Positions 1 through 8,129 of a DNA stretch of 64,000 nt are shown one piece after another. Numbering within the stretch: the stretch's first letter is position 1; each line of letters starts with the position of its first letter. Under the pieces are notes generated by a model. It saw nothing but the letters and a program-made list of their open reading frames with translations, was not told the origin of the DNA and ran no database searches. Made by a program: the position numbers and the translations under genes. The stretch comes from Gaiellasilicea sp963749515 (lineage in GTDB: Bacteria > Actinomycetota > Thermoleophilia > Gaiellales > Gaiellaceae): positions 558,001 to 622,000 of the forward strand of contig CAVVMR010000001.1 of NCBI GenBank assembly GCA_963749515.1. The letters run 5' to 3'.

Positions 1-143
1 GACGGGGGCGGGACGTCGGGATTGCCGCGGCCGAGGTCGATCAGCGGCTCGCCGGGCTCGGCCGCAACGGCGGCGACGCGCGCGAGCAGCGACGTGAAGT
101 ACTGCTTCGGGAGCGCTTCGATCCGGTTCGGTCTCGGTCGCAC
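1..143 (-). CDS. class I/II aminotransferase, N-terminal fragment (cut by window edge)
   Basis: Reading leftward from a GTG at 143, the 47 visible codons give a protein starting VRPRPNRIEALPKQYF and containing LIDLGRGNPDVPPP. The ALPKQYF...LIDLGRGNPD.PPP pattern is the usual N-terminal segment of fold-type I PLP aminotransferases (substrate-binding strand, GxGxPD loop). The catalytic lysine and the rest lie outside the window. It starts 16 bases after the stop of the secreted-protein gene on the same strand, so it could be the last gene of that leftward operon. The substrate cannot be told. The start is chosen as the first GTG that gives the family-type N terminus; no clear ribosome binding site is visible. 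Confidence 0.6.
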   Translation of the reverse strand, partial: MRPRPNRIEALPKQYFTSLLARVAAVAAEPGEPLIDLGRGNPDVPPP

Positions 144-159
144 GAACCCGATGCTATGT

Positions 160-1083
160 CTACGGGCGGAGCTTCGTCCCGTCGACGACCTCGAAGGCGG
201 AGCCGGGCACGCGATGCAGGGTGTGCAGCTGGTCGTTCGACCACTTCGGATGCGGTGCGCCGCTGAGGTACCAGTTCGAGCCGTTGTCCGCGACGATCAT
301 CCCGTACTCCTTCAGCGCCTGGAGCACGATCCGCGCCTGGCGCGGGAAGCCTGCGATCGGGTAGCTCTGCTTCAGCCGGAAGCGCATCCCCATCGGCGGC
401 AGGTTCGGGTCGGTGTTGTCGCTCGCGAAGTGCCTCGCCGGCCAGATGTACGCGCGGCGTGAGTCCGAGACCGTGAAGCGGAGCGCGTGGTCGATCCGGC
501 CCTTGGCCACGTCCTCGTAGCGTGCGAGACCGGGCAGGATCGGCAGCCCGGCCGCGTCGGCGGACGTCCACCCGGCGGGGCGCAGCTTGTTCGAGCGAAG
601 GTCGAAGATCGCGCCCGAGCCGGCCCGCCAGCCCCCGTTCGCCGTCGGGTAGAGGGCGAAGAGCTCGTAGAGCTTGCACTTGTCGCGGTCGACGATCAGC
701 GCGTGGCGGTCGCCGTCCGAGTGGCGGCCGCCCTCGATCGCGACGTTCTTCGGGATCGGATACGGGCCCTTGTCCGATTCGGAGGCGTACTGGAAGGAAA
801 CGCGCGACTTCGCCTGGGTGCCGCGGACGACGGTGAACGGGATCCCGATCGGCCCGCCGTCCCACAGGCCGGAGCCGAAGTCGGCGTGCACGTGGTCGTC
901 GACGCCGATCGCGGCGACGATCCGGTCCGACTCGGGCACGACGGGGAGCCTGTCGACCCGCTGGTTCCAGGGGCTCGAGGCCGGGAAGACCGGGCAGGTG
1001 GGGGCCTGCGGCAGCTTGGCGGCCGAGGCGACGGCGACGCCGAGCGCGAGCACGCCGGCGGCGAGGAGTGCGATTCGCTTCAC
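160..1083 (-). CDS. secreted protein of unknown function
   Basis: A 307-residue protein starting at a GTG (VKRIALLAAGVLALGVAVASAA) with a typical Sec signal peptide of about 20 residues. The mature part begins CPVFPASSPWNQRVDRLPV and contains IAAIGVDDHVHADFG and GGPIGIPFTVV. I recall similar small secreted proteins in Thermoleophilia but know of no assigned function. Conserved Trp, Asp-Phe-Gly and His residues could form an active or binding site; this is a guess. The GTG overlaps the TGA of the upstream phospholipase-D-like gene (GTGA), so the two are translationally coupled. Longer upstream readings in this frame are antisense-like and Arg-rich and were not used. Confidence 0.75.
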   Translation of the reverse strand: MKRIALLAAGVLALGVAVASAAKLPQAPTCPVFPASSPWNQRVDRLPVVPESDRIVAAIGVDDHVHADFGSGLWDGGPIGIPFTVVRGTQAKSRVSFQYASESDKGPYPIPKNVAIEGGRHSDGDRHALIVDRDKCKLYELFALYPTANGGWRAGSGAIFDLRSNKLRPAGWTSADAAGLPILPGLARYEDVAKGRIDHALRFTVSDSRRAYIWPARHFASDNTDPNLPPMGMRFRLKQSYPIAGFPRQARIVLQALKEYGMIVADNGSNWYLSGAPHPKWSNDQLHTLHRVPGSAFEVVDGTKLRP

Positions 1084-2159
1084 AGGAGTGGAGATGCCGC
1101 TGCCGCCTGAGTCTTGTCCTCCGGCAGCGTCACCAGCGGGTACAGCGCGCGAATCTCGTCCACGAACGTCGCCAGCTGCTCGGCAAGCTCGGCATCGCGG
1201 ATCTCGAGCACGTTCTCCGCGTTCATCTCGCCCGAGTGCGAGAGGTTGAAGCTGCCGATGAACGAAACGTCGTCGGCGACGGTGATCTTGGCGTGCATGA
1301 AGTCGTGCACCGTGTCGGGCGCCCACTTCGTGGACGGCTTGCCTGCGAAGCGAGCGGCTTCCAGGAAGCGGCGCAGCGCCGGGATCTTCCAGCTCGAGTT
1401 CCCGTTCAGGTGCCACTGGTAGAGGACGCCGTCGACCTGCGTGTCGTCGACGACTCCGCCCACGTCAACCTTGCCGTCGGAGCAGACCTCGGCGAGCGTT
1501 CCCAGGATCGGCCCCGAGCTGAGCACGGGCGAGGCGATCCGTACCCGGCGCTTCGCCTGGCCGATCCGCTTCGCGATCCGGTGCGCCAGCGGCTCGCCGT
1601 GCTCGGGCGTGAACCACGGGCGCACTTCGATCCCGTCCACGTCGACCGGCCGCGGCTCGACGTTGCCCGAGCCGAGCACATCGCCCGTCTCCCAGAGCTC
1701 CTCGAAGTTGAGGCCGAACGCGTGGGCCAGCTGGGCCGACCGGACGATCGAGACCACGTTCTCCTGGCGCGACCACGAGTCTTGCGTCCAGTTCATCGAG
1801 CCGGTCCAGATCGTCTCGCGGTCGCGGATCGCGTACTTGTGGTGCATCAGGTCGGGGACGCCGGGAATCGGACGGGTCGGGATCGGCAGCGCCTCGAGCA
1901 GCTCCGGCGCGGTCTGGGGCGGGGGCGGCACCGGGATCGGCCCGGGGTGGTCGACGTTGTAGACGAGCCGGACGGCGACGCCGCGCTCCTGCGCGTCGAC
2001 CAGGGCCTCGGAGACGAGCGCCGCTGCCTCGTCGTGGAGGCGGATGTCGTAGAGCGCGAGCTCCAGCGTCCGTTCGGCTGCGCCCAGGAACTCGGCGACT
2101 TCGCGTGCGACGTCGGCGGCGGACTGGCCGCCGTCGCGGTACGTCCTGAGCTCGATCAC
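1080..2159 (-). CDS. phospholipase D-like protein with two HKD motifs
   Basis: A 359-residue protein (GTG start, VIELRTYRDGG). It has two HxKxxxxD catalytic motifs: HHKYAIRD followed by GSMN, and HAKITVAD followed by GSFN, the second near the C terminus. Two such motifs with downstream GSxN are the signature of the PLD superfamily, which cleaves phosphodiesters through a covalent phospho-histidine. There is no signal peptide, so a cytoplasmic role is likely. The true substrate (phospholipid, DNA end or cardiolipin) is open. Pairing with a DNA-glycosylase-type gene just upstream, by a GTGA overlap at 2156-2159, hints at nucleic-acid metabolism, but the downstream partner is secreted. The start is fixed by this overlap; a longer in-frame reading runs into the frameshifted upstream gene and is not real. 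Confidence 0.85.
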   Translation of the reverse strand: MIELRTYRDGGQSAADVAREVAEFLGAAERTLELALYDIRLHDEAAALVSEALVDAQERGVAVRLVYNVDHPGPIPVPPPPQTAPELLEALPIPTRPIPGVPDLMHHKYAIRDRETIWTGSMNWTQDSWSRQENVVSIVRSAQLAHAFGLNFEELWETGDVLGSGNVEPRPVDVDGIEVRPWFTPEHGEPLAHRIAKRIGQAKRRVRIASPVLSSGPILGTLAEVCSDGKVDVGGVVDDTQVDGVLYQWHLNGNSSWKIPALRRFLEAARFAGKPSTKWAPDTVHDFMHAKITVADDVSFIGSFNLSHSGEMNAENVLEIRDAELAEQLATFVDEIRALYPLVTLPEDKTQAAAASPLL

Positions 2160-2711
2160 GCCTTGGCGGCGCGGAGAGAGGCCTTGAAGGCGCGCTTCGC
2201 GGCCTGGTACTCGGCCAGCGCCTCGGGTGAGTCGACGTCGCCGAGCATCGGATGGCTCGGGACGAGCGGCTCTGCCATCTCGTTGCCGTAGCGGCGCGCA
2301 AGCACCGACGCGAGCGCCTTCACCTTCATCTCTCCGAAGCCGGGGAGGGCCTCGATCCGCCGCTTCAGATCCTCGCTGTCGGTGGCGTCGCGCCAGACAC
2401 GGCTTGCGTCGCCGTCGTACTCGTCGGCCACGAGGGCGCACATGTCCTGGACGCGCTTGGCCATGCTCCCCGCGAAGCGGTGGACGCCGGGCTTCTCGCG
2501 GAAGACCGCCAGCAGGCGGTCCGGGTCGTAAGCCGGCGATCTCGGCGGCGTCCAGGCGTCCCAGACGCTGCTTCAGCTTGAGTGGGCCGGCGAATGCGGT
2601 CGGCACCGTCACCTGCTGGTCGAGGACGAATCCGATGAGCAGCGCCAGCGGTTCCGCCGCGATCAGGCGGTCCGCCTCGTCGTTCCCGGTGAAGTGAAGT
2701 GCATCAGGCAC
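2156..2711 (-). pseudogene. HhH-GPD DNA glycosylase family protein, frameshifted
   Basis: The first half (GTG at 2711, VPDALHFTGNDEADRLIA...LLIGFVLDQQVTV) and the second half (starting FREKPGVHRFAGSMAKRVQ, with IEALPGFGEMKVKALASVL) belong to one HhH-GPD family protein of about 185 residues but lie in different frames. The ALPGFGEMKVKAL segment is the helix-hairpin-helix. The break is at about 2530-2531, where GCCGGCTTACGACCCG would read AGYDPDRLLAVF if one T were removed. The family is related to base-excision glycosylases such as Nth and MutY, although this short subfamily lacks a proven substrate. It is either a recent pseudogene or an indel error. It is the first gene of the leftward operon and faces a small membrane protein gene across 35 bases. 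Confidence 0.75.
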
Positions 2712-2746
2712 GATTCGATCCTAGCGCGGCGGGGTATCCAGGCGGC

Positions 2747-2908
2747 ATGCCGGATCCAATCGAGAAGACTGAGGAGCTTGCAGCCGAGGCCGAGCGCGGG
2801 CAGAGCGAACGCACGCCGTGGCTCGTCCTGAGCGGCGTGCACATCGCGGTCGCCGCGCTCGTCGCGGTCGTTCTCGCGATCGTGTTCACCGTCTATCTGC
2901 TTGCGTAG
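2747..2908 (+). CDS. small single-span membrane protein
   Basis: A 53-residue ORF beginning MPDPIEKTEELAAEAERGQ, with a charged N-terminal half and one strong C-terminal transmembrane helix (LSGVHIAVAALVAVVLAIVF). The stop is followed after 3 bases by the next gene, suggesting co-transcription. A longer reading from 2699 would overlap the start of the divergent glycosylase gene and is less likely. The predicted topology is a cytoplasmic acidic tail with a membrane anchor. The function is unknown; it may anchor or regulate the downstream secreted protein. Confidence 0.55.
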   Translation: MPDPIEKTEELAAEAERGQSERTPWLVLSGVHIAVAALVAVVLAIVFTVYLLA

Positions 2909-2911
2909 CCG

Positions 2912-4072
2912 ATGAGACGCGCATTCGCAGTGCTCCTGCTCGTCGCGCTCACGCTCGCGGCTGCGACGGCGGGAGCCGCTCGCGCCGATCGCGGCCACGA
3001 TGACGGCCGCCTGGAGCTGCGGTTCCTCGGCCAGCAGATCATTCCCACCGCGACCCAGTTCCAGGGCACGCAGTTCGGCGGCCTCTCCGGCTTCGCGTAC
3101 GACGAGCGCCGCCGCGTCTTCTATGCGCTCTCCGACGATCAGACGAACGTTCGCTTCTACACCCTCCGGATCGCGGTGTCGAGCGGCGCGCCGGCGGTCG
3201 AGATCCTCGCCGTGACGCTGCTGCGCGACGCCACAGGCCAACCGTTCGCCTCAATGAGCCTCGATCCCGAGGGCCTGGCGCTGACCAAGCGCAACACACT
3301 CGTGATCACGTCGGAAGGGTTCGCGACCCGGCTGATCGACCCGTGGGTGCGCGAGTTCTCCCTCGACGGCCGCGAGCTCCGGTCGCTGCCGGTGCCGTCT
3401 CCCTTCCTGCCCGTCGCCGACGGCAGCCGCGGCGTTCGCCAGAACCTCGGCTTCGAAAGCGCCGGAACGACGCCCAACGGCCGCTACGTCTTCACCGGCA
3501 CGGAAGCGGCGCTCGTGCAGGACGGCCCGCCGGCGACGCTCACCAACGGCAGTCCGGCCCGGCTCCTCCGCTACGACCTCAAGCGCGGCAGGCTCGACCG
3601 GCAATACGTCTACTGGACCGATCCGATCAGGGAGCCGCCCGTGCCTGCGACCCAGTTCGCGGTCAGCGGGCTCGTCGAGCTGCTCCCCCTGAAGAACGAC
3701 AGGCTGCTTTCGATGGAGCGCTCGTTCTCGGTCGGGGCACCCGGGACGGGCAACAAGATCCGCCTCTACGACGTCTCGCTGAAACGTGCCGACAACGTCA
3801 ACGGCTTCGACAGCCTGGCGACGCTGCTCGACCGCGTGCGGCCGGCCAAGAAGACGCTCGTTCTCGACCTCGACAGGCTCGGAATCCCGCTCGACAACGT
3901 CGAGGGGATGGCGTTCGGGCCGGACCTGCGCCACGGCCGCCGTTCGCTGATCCTGGTCAGCGACAACAATTTCGCGCCCGCGCAATTCACCCAGTTCCTG
4001 CTGTTTTCGGTGTCTGACGACGAGCTGAGACCGGCGAGGCCCGGTCTAGGCATCGCTTTCAACTCGCCCTAG
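2912..4072 (+). CDS. secreted esterase-like phytase family protein
   Basis: A 386-residue protein with an N-terminal Sec signal (MRRAFAVLLLVALTLAAATAGAARA). The mature part contains FGGLSGFAYDERRRVFYALSDD, SLDPEGLAL, ITSEG and LDNVEGMAFG, the pattern of the esterase-like-activity-of-phytase domain (PF13449), a beta-propeller with carboxylate-rich loops that usually bind calcium. The family is secreted and named from an esterase activity of a phytase homologue; the natural substrate is generally unknown. The length fits a single full domain. It lies 3 bases after the small membrane protein and 9 bases before the cyclase-AAA gene. Confidence 0.85.
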   Translation: MRRAFAVLLLVALTLAAATAGAARADRGHDDGRLELRFLGQQIIPTATQFQGTQFGGLSGFAYDERRRVFYALSDDQTNVRFYTLRIAVSSGAPAVEILAVTLLRDATGQPFASMSLDPEGLALTKRNTLVITSEGFATRLIDPWVREFSLDGRELRSLPVPSPFLPVADGSRGVRQNLGFESAGTTPNGRYVFTGTEAALVQDGPPATLTNGSPARLLRYDLKRGRLDRQYVYWTDPIREPPVPATQFAVSGLVELLPLKNDRLLSMERSFSVGAPGTGNKIRLYDVSLKRADNVNGFDSLATLLDRVRPAKKTLVLDLDRLGIPLDNVEGMAFGPDLRHGRRSLILVSDNNFAPAQFTQFLLFSVSDDELRPARPGLGIAFNSP

Positions 4073-4081
4073 ACTGATTTC

Positions 4082-7000
4082 ATGGTCCGGAAGACCGTCA
4101 CGCTCGTCTTCTGTGACGTCGCAGATTCGACGCCGCTGGGGGAACGCCTCGATCCCGAGTCGCTTCGGGGTGTCTGGTCGAGCTATCACGAGACTGCACG
4201 CGAGGTGCTGGAGCGCCACGGCGGCACGATCGAGAAGTTCGTCGGTGACGCGGTCATGGCCGCTTTCGGGATCCCGGTCGTCCACGAGGACGACGCGTTG
4301 CGCGCCGTCCGGGCCGCGGTCGAGCTCCGTGAGGCGCTCGCAGAGCTGAACGACCGGCTCGAGGCGGCCTACGGCGTCAGGATCGAGGTACGCACGGGCG
4401 TCAACACCGGCGAGGTGATCGCGGGCGACCCGGAGCAGGGGCACGCGTTCGCGACCGGCGACGCTGTCGTCGTCGCGCAGCGGCTCGAAGCCGCAGCGGC
4501 TGGAGGGGAGATCCTCGTCGGCGACTCGACCATCAGGCTGGTGCGAGATGCGGTCGTCGCCGAAGCGATCCCACCGCTCGAGCTCAAGGGGAAGTCGGAG
4601 CCGGTCGCCGCCTGGCGGCTCCACGATGTGCTGCCCGGCGCGGCCGGCGTCACGCGCCGGGTCGATACGCCGCTTGTCGGACGTGTGGTCGAGCTGGCGC
4701 GCCTCCGCTCGGCCGTCGACCAGGTCGTGCTGGAGCGGTCCTGCCGCGTCGTCACGGTCCTCGGCGATGCCGGCGTCGGCAAGTCGCGCCTGGCGGCCGA
4801 GCTCGTAGCTTCGCTGGGCGAGGACGCGCGAGTCCTCGAGGGCCGCTGCCTGCCGTACGGGAACGGGATCACCTACTGGCCACTCGTCGAGATCATCCGC
4901 CGCCTCGACCTCGACGCAGTCCTCGCCGAGCAGGCCGACGGGGAGACCGTCCGGGGCCGCTTGCTCGAGGCCGTCGGCCGCGCCGAGCCGCATTCGCGCA
5001 GCGACGAGATCTACTGGGCATTCCGGCGGTTGCTCGAGACACTCGCCGACGAGCGGCCGGTGCTGCTCGTGCTGGACGACGTCCAGTGGGCGGAGCCCAC
5101 GTTCCTCGACCTGATCGAATACCTCGCCGGCTGGACGCGCGACGCGCCGATCCTCGTCTGTTGCCTGGCCCGCAGCGACCTCGCCGAGGTTCGGCCGACG
5201 TGGGCCGGGATGCCGACGATCCAGCTGGCGCCGCTGCAGCCCGAAGATGCAACGCAACTGCTCGAGAATCTCGCCGGCCCGCTCGACCAGGAGGCTGCTG
5301 CAGCCGTCGGACGCGCAACCGGCGGCAACCCCCTCTTCCTCGAGGAGATGCTGCGCATGCTGGTCGAGGACGGCGCGCTCGTCGAGCGCGAGGGTCGCCT
5401 GCAGGCGCTCGACGACATGGAGTCGCTCCGGGTTCCCGACACCGTGCAGGCGGTCCTCTCCGCGAGGCTCGACCGGCTTTCACCGCTCGAGCGGGCCGTG
5501 CTCCAGCGCGCGGCTGTGATCGGCCAGGTGTTCTGGTGGGGCGCCGTCGCCGATCTGACCCCGATCGAGGAGCAGCGGGAAGTCGCCGGGGTGCTCCAGG
5601 CCCTCGTGCGCAAGGGGCTGATCCGCCCGGACATGCGAACGTTCGCCGGCGAAGACGGATTTGGCTTCGCCCACATCCTCGTGCGAGACGCCGCGTACGA
5701 CTCGATGGCGAAGAGCCTCCGCGCCGACTATCACGAGCGCTGCGCCGACTGGGTCGAGACGCGGACGGGTCTCCTTCCGGAGCTCGACGAGATCCTCGGC
5801 CACCACCTCGAGCAGGCACACGCCTACCGGCTCGAGCTCTCCCCGGCGGGTGACGCCGAATCTGCGCTCGCCGCCCGGGCGGCCGAGCAGCTGGCTCTTG
5901 CAGGGCGCAGAGCCCTCGCCCGCGACGACGCGCATGCCGCAACGAGCCTCCTCGGCCGGGCGGCGGCATTGCGGCCGGGCGACGCCGCACTGCTCCTCGA
6001 CCGGGCTGAGGCGTACTTCAAGTTCGGTGACTTCTCGAGCGCCGAGGACATGAACACGGCGGCGATCGCGGCGGCCGAGGAGACCGACGACGCTCGCAGC
6101 GCGATTGCCGCCCGTCTCGCCTCGTCGCTGATCGGCCTGCTCGTCCGGGCAGAAGGCGGCGTCGACGAGGTCGCGGACGAGATCAACCGCGCTCTGCCGA
6201 CCTTCGAGGCGGCCGGCGACGACGCGACGGTTGCGCGTTTGCTCACCCGGCTCGCCGACGGCTACTGGTGGCGCTGCCAGATCGGCCCGATGGAGGAGGT
6301 CCTCGAACGGGCGCTGGTGCACGCCCACCGCGCCGAGGATCCCAGCCGCGTGTCGAACGTCTCGATGCGGCTCGGCTTCGCGACCGTTATCGGGCCTCTG
6401 GCGATCGACCTCGGCCGCCCCCGGCTCGACGGGCTGATCGAGGGCGCCGCCCCGGACAGCGCCTCCAAGGGAGTCCTGCTCGTCGCGTCGAGCATGCTGG
6501 CAGCAATGGCCGGCGCGTTCGAGGAAGCGCGCTCACGCTGCGGCGAGGGCAAGGAGATCCTCGACGCCCTCGGCCAGGGCGTCAGTGCCGCTGCGATCAC
6601 GACGTGGTCCAGCGCGATCGAGCTGCTGGCCGGAGATGCCGCGGCGGCGGAGCGAGAGCTGCGCCCCGCGCTGGAGCGGCTCCAGGAGATCGGAGAGCGG
6701 GGAAACCTCGCGTCGATCGCGGCGCAGCTCGCAGAGGCGCTGCATGCGCAGGGTCGTTTCGAAGAGGCGCTCGCCGCGACGATCACGAGCGAAGAGGCGT
6801 CCTCTCCCGACGATGTCCACGCCCAGATCGCCTGGCGCGTCGCGCGTGCGAAGGCGCTCGCCCAGCTCGGCCGCGGCCACGAAGCACAGGAGATCGGCGG
6901 TGCGGCCGTCGAGCTCGCAGGCACGACCGACTCGCCGGTGCTCGCAGCGGAGTCTCTGCTCGCGCTCGCGGCAGCGCACGCCGCAGCCGGCGAGGCCGAG

Positions 7001-7126
7001 GAGGGCCGGGACGCCGCGGGCCAGGCGCAGCAGCTCTACGACGGCAAGGGGAACGTGGTCGCGGCGCGCTGGGCGCGGGCGCTCAGCGAGGAACTGGCGG
7101 CACGTACAACGTTGACGCGGGGGTGA
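4082..7126 (+). CDS. adenylate/guanylate cyclase domain + AAA ATPase + TPR regulator
   Basis: A 1014-residue multidomain signalling protein. Residues about 5-180 are a class III nucleotide cyclase: the metal-binding FCDVADSTPLGERL, then KFVGDAVMAAFG and TGVNTGEVIAGDPEQGHAFATGD. Residues about 195-480 are a STAND/AAA-type ATPase with Walker A GDAGVGKSRLAAEL and Walker B LLVLDDVQWAEP. The C-terminal half is Ala/Leu-rich helical repeats of TPR type. Such cyclase-AAA-TPR proteins are common in actinomycetes; many have not been shown to make cAMP, and they may couple a sensor repeat domain to ATPase-gated output. It overlaps the convergent peptide methyltransferase gene by 44 bases at its 3' end. 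Confidence 0.9.
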   Translation: MVRKTVTLVFCDVADSTPLGERLDPESLRGVWSSYHETAREVLERHGGTIEKFVGDAVMAAFGIPVVHEDDALRAVRAAVELREALAELNDRLEAAYGVRIEVRTGVNTGEVIAGDPEQGHAFATGDAVVVAQRLEAAAAGGEILVGDSTIRLVRDAVVAEAIPPLELKGKSEPVAAWRLHDVLPGAAGVTRRVDTPLVGRVVELARLRSAVDQVVLERSCRVVTVLGDAGVGKSRLAAELVASLGEDARVLEGRCLPYGNGITYWPLVEIIRRLDLDAVLAEQADGETVRGRLLEAVGRAEPHSRSDEIYWAFRRLLETLADERPVLLVLDDVQWAEPTFLDLIEYLAGWTRDAPILVCCLARSDLAEVRPTWAGMPTIQLAPLQPEDATQLLENLAGPLDQEAAAAVGRATGGNPLFLEEMLRMLVEDGALVEREGRLQALDDMESLRVPDTVQAVLSARLDRLSPLERAVLQRAAVIGQVFWWGAVADLTPIEEQREVAGVLQALVRKGLIRPDMRTFAGEDGFGFAHILVRDAAYDSMAKSLRADYHERCADWVETRTGLLPELDEILGHHLEQAHAYRLELSPAGDAESALAARAAEQLALAGRRALARDDAHAATSLLGRAAALRPGDAALLLDRAEAYFKFGDFSSAEDMNTAAIAAAEETDDARSAIAARLASSLIGLLVRAEGGVDEVADEINRALPTFEAAGDDATVARLLTRLADGYWWRCQIGPMEEVLERALVHAHRAEDPSRVSNVSMRLGFATVIGPLAIDLGRPRLDGLIEGAAPDSASKGVLLVASSMLAAMAGAFEEARSRCGEGKEILDALGQGVSAAAITTWSSAIELLAGDAAAAERELRPALERLQEIGERGNLASIAAQLAEALHAQGRFEEALAATITSEEASSPDDVHAQIAWRVARAKALAQLGRGHEAQEIGGAAVELAGTTDSPVLAAESLLALAAAHAAAGEAEEGRDAAGQAQQLYDGKGNVVAARWARALSEELAARTTLTRG

Positions 7127-7805
7127 CCGCCCCGGCGTCGAGCTCCTCGAGCCGCACGTTGCGGACGCGCGGCGCGACCCGGGGATAGGACGACGCTTCG
7201 TAGACGACCGCGTCGTGGCCGGCCGGATAGCGCTCGAGCAGGAGCGCCACGAGCTCACCCAGAGCGGGCGCGGAGGCATGTGCCGACTGCGTGCTCGCGC
7301 CCACGACGCCGACCTGCCACAACACGAGCGCGGTCGTCGGCTCGGTCGCGGGACGCCGGCGCAGGAAGTCGCCTGCCTCGTAGCTCTGCATGCCGTTCAC
7401 CGCTGGATCGACCCCGAGGTCGGCAATGAGGCAGTCCACCGCCGAGACGCCGGGAAGCATCTCGGCCTCGAATCCCTCGGCGCGGGCACGGGCGATCGCA
7501 TCGTGCGAGGGGAGGACGAAGACGCCCGGGTGACCGTAGAACGCGGCGCAGACGCGCTTTCCCGCCCGCACGGGCTCGAGGATCGCCTCGGTCATGCGCT
7601 CGTAGGCCGCGCGGTGAGGCTCGCCTTCCTCGTAGAGGCCGGCGAGCGACTGCGCCCGCGGATTCAGTGCCTCGATTCCGACCGACGAGATGGGATCGGA
7701 CACGAGGTAGAGCACCTCTTCGGCCGCGGCGATCGCAGCGCGGGCTTCGAGTGTGATCCGCGCGAAGCCGATGCCCGTGCCGACGACGACGAGCGACCCG
7801 CTCAG
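7083..7805 (-). CDS. borosin-type peptide alpha-N-methyltransferase (split system)
   Basis: A tetrapyrrole-methylase-fold protein of 240 residues if it starts at CTG 7805, giving (M)SGSLVVVGTGIGFARITL, the normal start of the family. There is no in-frame ATG, GTG or TTG before a GTG at 7715, which would delete the SAM-binding GTGIG strand. The closest relatives I recognise are the methyltransferase domains of borosins (OphMA, SonM): YLVSDP, NPRAQSLAGLYEEGEP, AFYGHPGVFVLPSHDAI, MLPGVSAVDCLIADLGVDP, QSYEAGDFL and VLWQVGVVG. Tyr58, Tyr68 and Tyr90 align with OphMA Tyr66, Tyr76 and Tyr98, but the position of catalytic Arg72 is His64, with Arg65 next to it. It lacks the precursor region fused in fungal borosins; a separate small precursor gene lies just upstream. 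Function: SAM-dependent backbone N-methylation of that peptide. The start codon is the weakest point. Confidence 0.82.
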   Translation of the reverse strand: MSGSLVVVGTGIGFARITLEARAAIAAAEEVLYLVSDPISSVGIEALNPRAQSLAGLYEEGEPHRAAYERMTEAILEPVRAGKRVCAAFYGHPGVFVLPSHDAIARARAEGFEAEMLPGVSAVDCLIADLGVDPAVNGMQSYEAGDFLRRRPATEPTTALVLWQVGVVGASTQSAHASAPALGELVALLLERYPAGHDAVVYEASSYPRVAPRVRNVRLEELDAGAVTPASTLYVPPVPR

Positions 7806-7824
7806 GAGAGCGAGACGACGAGCA

Positions 7825-8073
7825 TCACGGCGGGAAGACGACCCTGGCGATGGACGTGCCGCCGGGCGGGCTCAAGGTCGCCTCGATCACCGGGTCTTGT
7901 CCGAGGATCAGCTGCGCCGCTTCGGCGCCCACGACACCTGCATCTTGCTGCGCCTGCACGTAGCCGGCGGCGTCTGCGTGGTACGCGGTCAGGTTTGCCT
8001 CGTCGTTGAGGCCGGTGAAGAACTGCGTCAGCTCCTGCGCTAGCGGGCCTACTGGCTCGAGTGGTCTTGGCAT
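7825..8073 (-). CDS. split-borosin precursor peptide
   Basis: An 82-residue protein starting MPRPLEPVGPLAQELTQFF. The region LAQELTQFFTGLNDEANL followed by TAYHADAAGYV and LILGQDPVIEATL matches the helical recognition domain of discrete borosin precursors such as SonA (LxxFFxxL...L..Y..., then a second helix ending in a GD-type turn). It ends with a short linker and hydrophobic tail, SPPGGTSIARVVFPP, the expected core; Val-Val-Phe is the likely methylation stretch. The stop lies 20 bases before the CTG proposed for the methyltransferase. ATG 8073 is placed exactly 7 bases after a TTGACG-N17-TAACGT promoter, which suggests a leaderless mRNA. A TTG at 8107-8109 would lengthen it to 94 residues but lies inside that promoter. 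Confidence 0.78.
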   Translation of the reverse strand: MPRPLEPVGPLAQELTQFFTGLNDEANLTAYHADAAGYVQAQQDAGVVGAEAAQLILGQDPVIEATLSPPGGTSIARVVFPP

Positions 8074-8080
8074 CCCGGCG

Positions 8081-8109
8081 ACGTTACAAGCCTCCTCGGC
8101 AGACGTCAA
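8081..8109 (-). promoter_or_regulatory. sigma70-type promoter of the borosin locus
   Basis: On the minus strand, TTGACG (8109-8104), a 17-base spacer and TAACGT (8086-8081) are followed by 7 bases and then the precursor ATG at 8073. The spacing puts transcription start at or next to the A of ATG, i.e. a leaderless transcript. The divergent lhr gene starts 57 bases away, so the two genes share this short region. Confidence 0.5.
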
Positions 8110-8129
8110 CGCCGGGGTACTCTGGAGAC

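Noticed and set aside
22..462. Open frame of 146 codons on the plus strand at the left edge
   Set aside because: It is antisense to the secreted protein and the aminotransferase fragment, has no family resemblance and an Arg/Val-rich shadow composition.
41..865. Long Arg-rich minus-strand frame
   Set aside because: It is out of frame with the secreted protein that has a signal peptide and conserved blocks; composition is that of a GC-rich shadow.
7083..7715. Siroheme/cobalamin tetrapyrrole methylase
   Set aside because: Same fold, but the YEEGEP, FYGHPGVF, LPGVSAVDCLIADLG and VLWQVGVVG blocks and the adjacent small gene match borosin enzymes, and no tetrapyrrole genes are nearby.
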